Of a stretch of DNA of 64,000 bases, positions 30,066 to 42,500 are shown piece by piece; the stretch's first letter is position 1, and each line of letters begins with the position of its first letter. Location: positions 1,488,001 through 1,552,000 of the forward strand of contig JAUCEF010000018.1 of assembly GCA_033558025.1 (NCBI GenBank), read 5' to 3'. The stretch comes from Phytophthora sp. 'mugwort'. Lineage: Eukaryota > Oomycota > Peronosporomycetes > Peronosporales > Peronosporaceae. The notes under the pieces were generated by a model, which made no database searches, was not told where the DNA came from, and saw only the letters and a list, made by a program, of their open reading frames with translations. Both the position numbers and the translations under genes were made by a program.

Positions 30066-32867
30066 ATGCTGTGCTGTCGGGTCCGTGGGGCGCTCGCGGC
30101 GCGTCGCAGCTTCGCGACGACATCGGCCGCTTCGCACGCATGGGAGCCCATCGAGGCCAAGTGGCAGAAGCGCTGGGCGCAGCAGGAGTTGCACCCTAGT
30201 CCATCCTTGGCCGCCAAGAAGGAGCCATTCTACTGCCTCGCCATGTTCCCGTACCCGTCAGGCCAGCTGCACATCGGCCACGTGCGCGTGTACACCATTA
30301 GCGACTGCATGGCGCGTCTCAAGCGTATGCAGGGATACGACGTTCTCCACCCCATGGGCTGGGACGCCTTCGGGCTGCCAGCCGAGAATGCGGCTATCGA
30401 GCGCGGCATATCACCCGCGGACTGGACCGTGGCTAACATTGCGCAGGCCAAGAAGCAACTTAAGGCGCTTGGCATCCAGTTCAACTGGGACCGCGAGGTC
30501 ACCACATGCGCGCCTGAGTACTACAAGTGGACGCAATGGCTCTTCCTGCAAATGTTCGATAAAGGACTGGCTTACCGCAAGGAGGCGCTTGTGAATTGGG
30601 ACCCCGTGGATAAGACGGTGCTTGCCAATGAACAGGTGGACGCCGAGGGAAGGTCCTGGCGCTCCGGTGCCATCGTCGAGCAGCGCTCACTTAATCAGTG
30701 GTTCCTGCGCATTACCGAGTTCGGAGATCGGCTGCTGGATGACCTCAACAAGGTGCGATGGACGGGAATGGAGATGGATATGGATTGTGCTAACGGGTGA
30801 GGAAACTGGTATTGTGCATTTGAACAGCTCACCAAGTGGCCGGATGCCGTCAAGCGCATGCAGTCGGCATGGATCGGACGCTCGCAGGGATCACATGTCG
30901 AGTTTCAGGTCGTGCTGGACGCGGCCAATGCAAAGCCGGTCCCATTAACAGTCTTCACTACGCGCGTTGACACGGTCTTTGGTGTGAGCTTTGTTTCGAT
31001 GGCCCCCGACAGTGTCGAGGTAGAGGCTCTTCTCCCTCACGTTCCAGCGGCACAGCGAGCAGCTGTCGACGCATACGTCACCAAGGTACGTACCATGAGC
31101 AAGGACGACCGTGCCAAGGGCGACACGACGGCAGGCCTCTTCACGGGACTGTATGCACGCCACCCGCTCACAGATCGCCATGTACCAATTTACTTGGCCG
31201 AGTATGTGCTAGCACATTACGGCACTGGTGTGGTCATGGGCGTGCCAGCACACGATAGTCGAGACCTGACCTTTGCGCACCACCATAACCTCGAAGTGCG
31301 ACCTGTGCTAGTAAATAGCGATGGAGCAGTGTGCAACGAGGACGACGTGTTTACAGAGCAAGGCGTGCTTTGCGACAGTGGCGAGTTTTCCGGAATGAAT
31401 TCGCAGGAAGCGTCAGCGGCCATAAATGCTCATCTCGAGAGTAAGAGCGTCGGCGGTGCCACGACCCAGTTCCGTCTGCGTGATTGGCTTGTGTCGCGTC
31501 AGCGCTATTGGGGTACCCCCGTACCAATCATTCACTGCCCATCGTGTGGACCGGTTGGGGTCCCTATTGAGCAGCTCCCAGTCGAACTACCTCCCGTGGG
31601 TAAGGATGTCGCTGACGACCTGCGAGGTAAAGGAAGCAGCGACTCTCCTCTTGCTCGTATGGCTGGCTGGAGACACTGCAAATGCCCAAGCTGTGGTGGC
31701 AAAGCCGAGCGTGACACCGACACTTTAGACACGTTTGTTGACAGCTCATGGTACTATATGCGCTACTGTGATGCTCGCAACGACGCTGCTGCATTCAAAC
31801 CCGAGCATGCGCAGAGATGGCTGAAGCGCACAGGGGTGGATCTTTATATCGGTGGCATCGAACACGCCATTCTGCACTTGCTGTACTCGCGCTTTGTGAC
31901 CAAGTTTATGTTTGATCAAGGATTCCTGGCCACCAACGAACCTTTCGCGCAGCTTTTGGCTCAGGGTATGGTCCTCGGACGCACACACAAGTCACCGAGT
32001 TCGCTGCGGCCACTGGCACCGGATGAATACGAAGACGTGACAGCTGATGGGTGTCCGACCATTGTGGAAAAGAAGTCTGGACTGCCAGTAGTGACGCAAT
32101 GGGAAAAGATGTCAAAGTCGAAGCACAACGGCGTCGACCCGGAGCAAATCCGCACCCGCCACGGCGCCGACGTGACCCGTCTCGCTGTTCTTTTTAAGGC
32201 TCCACCTGCCCACGAGTTGGAGTGGGACGAGGCTGACCTCGCGGGTCAATCGCGCTGGCTGGCGCGCATTTGGTCGCTCTTGGACGGTGCATTGGCTTCC
32301 CGGCGACAGCATGCGAATGTGCGTGCAAGTGAGGAAGAAGAGAAAGAGTTGCGTCATGAGTTGCATGGAACGATCAAGCGCGTGACGGAAGCATTGGATA
32401 ATTTCCAGTCGTTCAACGTTGCCATTGCAGAACTCATGAAGCTGTCCAACCTACTAGGCGAGCGACGCATGCAGTTGCAGGGCTCAGCCGCATATGACGA
32501 ATCTCTGTGTGCGCTGGTTCAGATGTTGTCGCCATTAGCTCCTCATACCGCTGCTGAAATGTATCAGACGCTTCAGAACGGTGATGAAGCGGCTGATGTT
32601 CATGCTTGCGCGTGGCCAACGTACGACCCGGCGCTGCTTGATCGTGCTCAAGTGAAGGTAGTGCTGCAGGTCCAAGGCAAGCCGCGCGATACCATTCTCG
32701 TCAATCCAGACTTGCTCGAGGCCCGGGACTCTGATGCCGTGTTGGCGTTAGCATTGGCCTCCCCTGCCGTTCAGCGCCATCTCCAGGGCCGCGATGTGCG
32801 GAAGGCGATTCTGGTTTCCCCGAAGAAACAAGGCGGTCATGGACTACTGAACATTGTGGCAAAGTAG
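30066..32867 (+). CDS. LARS2: Leucyl-tRNA synthetase, mitochondrial
   Basis: Charges mitochondrial tRNA-Leu. Two exons, 30066-30752 and 30828-32867 (75-nt intron, GTGCGA...AACAG), make 908 residues of the bacterial-type class I enzyme. The first 25 residues ([20 protein letters not shown]) look like a mitochondrial presequence. Motifs: HIGH at about 69-72 ([12 protein letters not shown]), the CP1 editing domain with TRVDTVFG and GVPAHDSRD (the editing Asp), a zinc-finger-like CPSC, the leucine-specific region ending in [10 protein letters not shown], and KMSKS at about 654 ([10 protein letters not shown]). The C-terminal anticodon-binding and tail regions are complete ([12 protein letters not shown]). 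Its 3' end converges on the giant repeat gene with 140 bp between stop codons. Confidence 0.95.
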
Positions 32868-33007
32868 ACGTTAAATTGAGCTGCTGATAGATGAAGAAAG
32901 AGGATACATATTTTGTAGTAAAATGCAAGAAATGAAGTTTGTATTCTTCTCTTAAATGTAAATATACAGCAATATGTAAAAAGCTGTAATAGCGTGCTGT
33001 GTCCCTA

Positions 33008-33560
33008 CTAGTATGTTGCCAAGGCGATCTGCTTCCACACCAAATCGGTTCCACAGAAGTAGATAGCGCCTGCATCATACCGAAGTGTTCCAGCCGTGCA
33101 GGCACTACCTCCAGTTGGAGCTGGAGACGCCGTAGTCACAGCACTACCCACGAAAACGACATCGCCACCATCCAACTTCAGCATTCGTGACGAAATCGTG
33201 AGCGCGTCAGTCGATCCGGTTGGCGAGTGCAAGATAGAAGCCTGTGCAGCACTCAACTGCAGCTGTCCGAGGACATTCGCCGCGAGGGCGTTCACAACAC
33301 TTCCAGCAACGTCCACATACAAAACGTCGGTCGAAGCATCTTTCGACACTCGGAAACTATGCGAGTCCACATGAAGGGGCCCACCCGAAACAGTCGTTGA
33401 CGTTCCAGTGATCATGACCTGCGACGCCGATGTGAGCTGAATGGTAGAAGTTGTCGAAGTGAAAGCCACCGCTAAGCTGCTACCAGCTAATACTGTGCTT
33501 GTGACTTTGAGAAGGTCGGTTGCACCAGTCGTAGTTTTCTTCACGTAGAATCCGCCATCA
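33008..33560 (-). other. Unique C-terminal module of the giant protein
   Basis: About 180 non-repetitive residues. First part: strand-rich (FYVKKTTTGATDLLKV, then two similar phrases SFRVSKDASTDVLYVDV and ILHSPTGSTDALTI). The end, ACTAGTLRYDAGAIYFCGTD then LVWKQIALATY, has the pattern C...G-T-[LIV]-R-Y-(x)n-[FY]-C-x-G/T-x-x-W, which I associate with C-terminal segments of phage tail-fibre-like and secreted bacterial proteins. The two Cys probably form a disulphide. It may be a cap or receptor-binding/trimerisation element; that is inference. Confidence 0.6.
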
Positions 33561-36500
33561 TTTACAGCCGATGATCCTGCCCCGATATACGCGTGCACTG
33601 AACCTCCAGTACCCGCTGTGGAATCACCAGCCGTCAAATCGACGGAGCCACCGATGCCACTTGATGACGTTGTCATGCCAGCAGCAATTGTGACAGCTCC
33701 GCCGTCGCCCGTGTTTCCTCCTCCAACCGATAAAGCAATTGCACCTCCTGTGCCACCAGTAGAGCCGCCTGTACTGAGCATGACGCCGCCGCTATTAGCA
33801 TTTGTCGCTGTACCAGAAGATAGCGTGATGGTACCGCTCGCGGATCCCGAGACACCTGTGCCAGTCTTCAGCGATAAGGCACCTCCTGCTGCGCCAGTGC
33901 TCTGTCCACTTGATAAGTTGACGTCGCCTCCGCTCCCCGTGCCTCCAAGGCCACCGTTAATGTTAACAGTGCCACCGGAGACGCTTCCCACTCCTCCGTT
34001 CATTGTGGCGACACCGCCTGCGCCAGCTGACGTCGTTCCTGCCGAAGCAGTCCAGCTCCCACCTATAGCCGCCGCACTCGATCCCACAGACAAAGTCATG
34101 CTGCCAGCAAGCCCATTGGTTGATGCGCCTGTTGATATCGTTAACGCTCCCGTTGGGCCAGATGCTACGCCGGTGCCAAATGACGCGTCTCCACTTCCTA
34201 CAGAGCCACCAATAGCTGACGCGATTTGAATCAACCCGCTAGAGCTGCCTGTGCTAGTTCCGCTAGTAATAGCGATCGTACCACCGCCACCTGGACTTCC
34301 GGAGCCACCAACAAGTGTTATCTTCCCTCCAATTATGCCGCCACCTGCAGTCATCGTTGCGTCACCACCGGTCCCAGCAGTACTTTGACCAGCAAGAAGA
34401 CTCAGTCCTCCGCCAATTCCAGTCGTTCCCGCACCAACAGAAACGGAAATGGCCCCACCAATACCACTTGAAGTAGCGCCCGAAGAAATCGAGATCGCCC
34501 CGCTGTTTCCAGCGGTTGTTGATCCTGTCTCTATCGTGACTGTACCACTTGCACCCGGCACAGACTTTGCAGCGGACGAGATAATGATCTCTCCGCTAGC
34601 AGCTGCAGACAAACTGGGACCACTCGAGAGTGTGATAGACCCGCCAGTGCCAGCACCACTGCTAGTACTAGTCGTGCCAGCTTGGATCGTCACAGCTCCA
34701 CCGCCATCGCCGCCATTGCCGGATAGAATTGACACTTGTCCACCAACTGCTGCGGCCGCAGAGGCTGTTCCAGCAGTCATTGTCAGGGCTCCACCGGCTC
34801 CGACAGAGCCGGAGCCAACTTGAACTAGTATATCACCACCGGTGCCACCAACCGCATTACCTGTGGAAAGTGTGAGGGAACCAGAGCTACCAGCTCCGGT
34901 AGTACCAGATGCTAATTGCACGTTCCCACTTACACCATTAGTACCTCCGTTCGCACTCAGAATATCAACTTTTCCTGAGCTCTTGGCAGTTCCGGTTCCA
35001 CTCACAAGCGAAAGAAGACCTCCTGTTGCAGAAGTCGAATCGCCAGACGACAGAGTGATACTGCCACCATTGCCGATGCCCGCAGTACTATCAGAAGCAG
35101 CACCACCAACTAAAGCGATTCGTCCTCCATTTCCAACTGTACCACCGCCAACTGACATCACGATTTCGCCACCAACACCACCAGTCGATGCACCTGTCGA
35201 TAATGAAATTGAGCCACTCGAGCCTGGAGACGCAGGACCTGACCGTACCGTAATAGAGCCACTGGAGCTTGCTGCCGTCGCTGCATTAGTCAGTGACCCC
35301 GTGGTCAGAAGCAGGTCGCCACTGATACCACTAGTCGCTTTACCACTCGCAAATGACAAAGCACCACCAGTACTACCTCCAGCGCCAGCAGTTAGCTCTA
35401 GAGCACCACCGGTACCTGTGCTACCGCCATTGCCACCAGACACAGACACCTTGCCTCCAACACCAGAGGCATCACTCATCGAGCCGCCCACAATCGATAC
35501 GGGGCCTCCGATTCCACCTACGCCAGTGCTGGCTCCACCTGCCACCGTCACCAGGCCACTCACACCTCCCGTGCTCGCTCCAGATGTAACAGTGACATCT
35601 CCTGATACTCCAGCACTACTAACACCAGAGCCTACAGTAACTGCACCAGATATGCCACTGGTTGCTGAGCGCAGATATACTTCACCGCTACTTGACTGTG
35701 ACGACGAACCACTCGTAATATCAACTAGTCCTCCAGCACTGCTGGCAGCTGTCGCTGCACCAGCAGCAACTTTAACGTCGCCACCAACGCCAACCGTCCC
35801 ACTGCCAACAGAAAGTGTAATTGTGCCACCAGCACCACCAGTCGATGCACCTGTCGATAATGAAATTGAGCCACTCGAGCCTGGAGACGCAGGACCTGAC
35901 CGTACCGTAATAGAACCACTGGCCCCTGCTGCCGTCGCTGCATTAGTCAGTGACCCCGTGGTCAGAAGCAGGTCGCCACTGATACCACTAGTCGCTTTAC
36001 CACTCGCAAATGACAAAGCACCACCAGTACTACCTCCAGCGCCAGCAGTTAGCTCTAGAGCACCACCGGTACCTGTGCTACCGCCATTGCCACCAGACAC
36101 AGACACCTTGCCTCCAACACCAGAGGCATCACTCATCGAGCCGCCCACAATCGATACGGGGCCTCCGATTCCACCTACGCCAGTGCTGGCTCCACCTGCC
36201 ACCGTCACCAGGCCACTCACACCTCCCGTGCTCGCTCCAGATGTAACAGTGACATCTCCTGATACTCCAGCACTACTAACACCAGAGCCTACAGTAACTG
36301 CACCAGATATGCCACTGGTTGCTGAGCGCAGATATACTTCACCGCTACTTGACTGTGACGACGAACCACTCGTAATATCAACTAGTCCTCCAGCACTGCT
36401 GGCAGCTGTCGCTGCACCAGCAGCAACTTTAACGTCGCCACCAACGCCAACCGTCCCACTGCCAACAGAAAGTGTAATTGTGCCACCAGCACCACCAGTC

Positions 36501-39500
36501 GATGCACCTGTCGATAATGAAATTGAGCCACTCGAGCCTGGAGACGCAGGACCTGACCGTACCGTAATAGAACCACTGGCCCCTGCTGCCGTCGCTGCAT
36601 TAGTCAGTGACCCCGTGGTCAGAAGCAGGTCGCCACTGATACCACTAGTCGCTTTACCACTCGCAAATGACAAAGCACCACCAGTACTACCTCCAGCGCC
36701 AGCAGTTAGCTCTAGAGCACCACCGGTACCTGTGCTACCGCCATTGCCACCAGACACAGACACCTTGCCTCCAACACCAGAGGCATCACTCATCGAGCCG
36801 CCCACAATCGATACGGGGCCTCCGATTCCACCTATTCCAGTACTAGCTCCACCTGCCACCGTCACCAGGCCGCTCGCACCTCCCGTGCTCGCTCCAGATG
36901 CAACTGTAACATCTCCTGATTCTCCAACACTGCTGACGCCCGAGTTCACCGTAATCATCCCTGTAAATGAGTTCGATCCTGAATTAATTGCTACTGATCC
37001 ACTAGTAAATGCCGAAGTAGTGCCACCACTCGAGATCTCCACTGAACCGCCAGCAGTCCCCGCGCCAGTCGCAGAGCTCAGACCAGCAGTGATCGACACC
37101 TTACCGCCGCTACCGCTTGATCCGTCGCCCACACTCATGACCACAGAACCGCCGTTACCGCCAGTGCTCGCGCCACTGCCCAGCAAGAGGTTGCCAGACG
37201 ACCCGGCACTCGCGCTGCCGCTGCTGAAGCTCAGCAGGCCAGACCGACCTGCCGTGCCGCCAGAGCCCGTGCTCAGCGATATCGAACCGCTAGAGCTCGC
37301 CACACCGCGGCCGCTCAACACACTCACGGAGCCACCTGTACCACTTGTTAGAGACGACAAAGCCGTCGAGTCTCCCGCCGTTAAGGAGATAGCGCCACCC
37401 GACATGGCATCGCCAGCGCCCACCGACAGAGAGATCGACCCGCCGTGACCGCCCGTTGACACACCCGTATTCACAGCCACGGAACCGCTGTCGCCCACAC
37501 GGCTTACGCCGCTCGTCAGGCGAAGACTGCCACTCACGCCGCTCGCACTCGCAGCATCCGGCGTCGTCAGCGAGATGTCGCCGCTCGACGTCGTCACACC
37601 CGCGCCGCTCGCCAAAGTGATCGAACCGCCACTCGTCACGCCGCTCCCACCGCTCAGCGAGATCGACCCGCCGACAGTGCCGCTCGTGTGGGTATCGCCA
37701 GACCGCAGCGAGATGGATCCGCCATTGCCGCTGTTGCCAGTTCCCACATTCAGCACCACAGAGCCACCGTTGCCGCCAGTACTGTCGCCAGTGCTCACTG
37801 TCACGTCACCTACCGTGCCCGCCGTCGATGAACCTGTCGTCAGGCTGATCAACCCAGACGAACCGCCCGAGCCACTATTTCCCGAGCCACCATCCGGAGT
37901 GCGCACAAGCACATTGCCGCTCGTGAATGTGCTGCTCGCGCCACTAGATACCTCGACGTTGCCGCCCACACCACTGTCAACACTGCCAACAGTGCCGCCA
38001 CTCACACCACCAGCAGTCAGCAACACCTTGCCGCCCGCTCCCATGTTGCCACTGCCCACGGACAGCTCGATGTTACCTCCACTGCCACCATTCGACAAAC
38101 CCGTCGTAAGACGAACAGACCCGCTCGACAACTGAGACGCAGCGCCGCTCGCCAAGGACAACGACCCGCTCGTGCCAGACGAAGCACTCCACAGCGACAC
38201 GTCTCCACTCGTCGTGCTGGTGCCAGTACCGGCTCCACTGCCCACACTGATGGACCCACCTGTCAACGCACCTTGGCCGCCGATCAGCTCGATCAAGCCG
38301 CCAGCAGACCCCGTCGCAATCGCAGAACTCAAACCAGCAGTGATCGACACCTTACCGCCGCTACCGCTTGATCCGTCGCCCACACTCATGACCACAGAAC
38401 CGCCGTTACCGCCAATGCTCGCGCCACTGCCCAGCAAGAGGTTGCCAGACGACCCTGCACTCGCGCTGCCGCTGCTGAAGCTCAGCAGGCCAGACCGACC
38501 CGCCGTGCCGCCAGAGCCCGTGCTCAGCGAAATCGAACCGCTAGAGCTCGCCACACCGCGGCCGCTCAACACACTCACGGAGCCACCTGTACCACTTGTT
38601 AGAGACGACAAAGCCGTCGAGTCCCCCGCCGTTAGGGAGATAGCGCCGCCCGACATGGCATCGCCAGCGCCCACAGACAGAGAGATCGACCCACCGTGAC
38701 CGCCCGTTGACACACCCGTATTCACAGCCACGGAACCGCTGTCGCCCACACGGCTCACGCCGCTCGTCAGACGAAGACTGCCACTCACGCCGCTCCCACT
38801 CGCAGCGTCCGGCGTCGTCAGCGAGATGTCGCCGCTCGATGTCGTCACACCCGCGCCGCTCGCCAAAGTGATCGAACCGCCACTCGTCACGCCGCTCCCA
38901 CCGCTCAGCGAGATCGACCCGCCGACAGTGCCGCTCGTGTGGGTATCGCCAGACCGCAGCGAGATGGATCCACCATTGCCGCTGTTGCCAGTTCCCACAT
39001 TCAGCACCACAGAGCCACCGTTGCCGCCAGTACTGTCGCCAGTGCTCACTGTCACGTCACCTACCGTGCCCGCCGTCGATGAACCTGTCGTCAGGCTGAT
39101 CAACCCAGACGAACCGCCCGAGCCACTATTCCCCGAGCCACCATCTGGAGTGCGCACAAGCACATTGCCGCTCGTGAATGTGCTGCTCGCGCCACTAGAT
39201 ACCTCGACGTTGCCGCCCACACCACTGTCAACACTGCCAACAGTGCCGCCACTCGCACCACCAGCAGTCAGCAACACCTTGCCGCCCGCTCCCATGTTGC
39301 CACTGCCCACGGACAGCTCGATGTTACCTCCACTGCCACCATTCGACAAACCCGTCGTAAGACGAACAGACCCGCTCGACAACTGAGACGCAGCGCCGCT
39401 CGCCAAGGACAACGACCCGCTCGTGCCAGACGAAGCACTCCACAGCGACACGTCTCCACTCGTCGTGCTGGTGCCAGTACCGGCTCCACTGCCCACACTG

Positions 39501-42500
39501 ATGGACCCACCTGTCAACGCACCTTGGCCGCCGATCAGCTCGATCAAGCCGCCAGCAGACCCCGTCGCAATCGCAGAACTCAAACCAGCAGTGATCGACA
39601 CCTTACCGCCGCTACCGCTTGATCCGTCGCCCACACTCATGACCACAGAACCGCCGTTACCGCCAATGCTCGCGCCACTGCCCAGCAAGAGGTTGCCAGA
39701 CGACCCTGCACTCGCGCTGCCGCTGCTGAAGCTCAGCAGGCCAGACCGACCCGCCGTGCCGCCAGAGCCCGTGCTCAGCGAAATCGAACCGCTAGAGCTC
39801 GCCACACCGCGGCCGCTCAACACACTCACGGAGCCACCTGTACCACTTGTTAGAGACGACAAAGCCGTCGAGTCTCCCGCCGTTAAGGAGATAGCGCCAC
39901 CCGACATGGCATCGCCAGCGCCCACCGACAGAGAGATCGACCCACCGTGACCGCCCGTTGACATACCCGTATTCACAGCCACGGAACCGCTGTCGCCCAC
40001 ACGGCTCACGCCGCTCGTCAGACGAAGACTGCCACTCACGCCGCTCGCACTCGCAGCGTCCGGCGTCGTCAGCGAGATGTCGCCGCTCGATGTCGTCACA
40101 CCCGCGCCGCTCGCCAAAGTGATCGAACCGCCACTCGTCACGCCGCTCCCACCGCTCAGCGAGATCGACCCGCCGACAGTGCCGCTCGTGTGGGTATCGC
40201 CAGACCGCAGCGAGATGGATCCACCATTGCCGCTGTTGCCAGTTCCCACATTCAGCACCACAGAGCCACCGTTGCCGCCAGTACTGTCGCCAGTGCTCAC
40301 TGTCACGTCACCTACCGTGCCCGCCGTCGATGAACCTGTCGTCAGGCTGATCAACCCAGACGAACCGCCCGAGCCACTATTTCCCGAGCCACCATCCGGA
40401 GTGCGCACAAGCACATTGCCGCTCGTGAATGTGCTGCTCGCGCCACTAGATACCTCGACGTTGCCGCCCACACCACTGTCAACACTGCCAACAGTGCCGC
40501 CACTCACACCACCAGCAGTCAGCAACACCTTGCCGCCCGCTCCCATGTTGCCACTGCCCACGGACAGCTCGATGTTACCTCCTCTGCCGCCATTCGACAA
40601 GCCTGTCGTCAGATGAACAGATCCGCTCGACGACTGAGACGCAACGCCGCTCGCCAACGACAACGACCCGCTCGTGCCAGACGAAGCACTCCACAGCGAC
40701 ACGTCTCCACTCGTCGTGCTGGTGCCAGTACCGGCTCCACTGCCCACACTGATGGACCCACCTGTCAACGCACCTTGGCCGCCGATCAGCTCGATCAAGC
40801 CGCCAGCAGACCCCGTCGCAATCGCAGAACTCAAACCAGCAGTGATCGACACCTTACCGCCGCTACCGCTTGATCCGTCGCCCACACTCATGACCACAGA
40901 ACCGCCGTTACCGCCAGTGCTCGCGCCACTGCCCAGCAAGAGGTTGCCAGACGACCCGGCACTCGCGCTGCCGCTGCTGAAGCTCAGCAGGCCAGACCGA
41001 CCTGCCATGCCGCCAGAGCCCGTGCTCAGCGATATCGAACCGCTAGAGCTCGCCACACCGCGGCCGCTCAACACACTCACGGAGCCACCTGTACCACTTG
41101 TTAGAGACGACAAAGCCGTCGAGTCTCCCGCCGTTAAGGAGATAGCGCCACCCGACATGGCATCGCCAGCGCCCACCGACAGAGAGATCGACCCGCCGTG
41201 ACCGCCCGTTGACACACCCGTATTCACAGCCACGGAACCGCTGTCGCCTACACGGCTCACGCCGCTCGTCAGGCGAAGACTGCCACTCACGCCGCTCCCA
41301 CTCGCAGCGTCCGGCGTCGTCAGCGAGATGTCGCCGCTCGACGTCGTCACACCCGCGCCGCTCGCCAAAGTGATCGAACCGCCACTCGTCACGCCGCTCC
41401 CACCGCTCAGCGAGATCGACCCGCCGACAGTGCCGCTCGTGTGGGTATCGCCAGACCGCAGCGAGATGGATCCTCCATTGCCGCTGTTGCCAGTTCCCAC
41501 ATTCAGCACCACAGAGCCACCGTTGCCGCCAGTACTGTCGCCAGTGCTCACTGTCACGTCACCTACCGTGCCCGCCGTCGATGAACCTGTCGTCAGGCTG
41601 ATCAACCCAGACGAACCGCCCGAGCCACTATTCCCCGAGCCACCATCTGGAGTGCGCACAAGCACATTGCCGCTCGTGAATGTGCTGCTCGCGCCACTAG
41701 ATACCTCGACGTTGCCGCCCACACCACTGTCAACACTGCCAACAGTGCCGCCACTCGCACCACCAGCAGTCAACAACACCTTGCCGCCCGCTCCCATGTC
41801 GCCACTGCCCACGGACAGCTCGATGTTACCTCCTCTGCCGCCATTCGACAAGCCTGTCGTCAGATGAACAGATCCGCTCGACGACTGAGACGCAACGCCG
41901 CTCGCCAACGACAACGACCCGCTCGTGCCAGACGAAGCACTCCACAGCGACACGTCTCCACTCGTCGTGCTGGTGCCAGTACCGGCTCCACTGCCCACAC
42001 TGATGGACCCACCTGTCAACGCACCTTGGCCGCCGATCAGCTCGATCAAGCCGCCAGCAGACCCCGTCGCAATCGCAGAACTCAAACCAGCAGTGATCGA
42101 CACCTTACCGCCGCTACCGCTTGATCCGTCGCCCACACTCATGACCACAGAACCGCCGTTACCGCCAGTGCTCGCGCCACTGCCCAGCAAGAGGTTGCCA
42201 GACGACCCGGCACTCGCGCTGCCGCTGCTGAAGCTCAGCAGGCCAGACCGACCTGCCATGCCGCCAGAGCCCGTGCTCAGCGATATCGAACCGCTAGAGC
42301 TCGCCACACCGCGGCCGCTCAACACACTCACGGAGCCACCTGTACCACTTGTTAGAGACGACAAAGCCGTCGAGTCTCCCGCCGTTAAGGAGATAGCGCC
42401 ACCCGACATGGCATCGCCAGCGCCCACCGACAGAGAGATCGACCCGCCGTGACCGCCCGTTGACACACCCGTATTCACAGCCACGGAACCGCTGTCGCCT

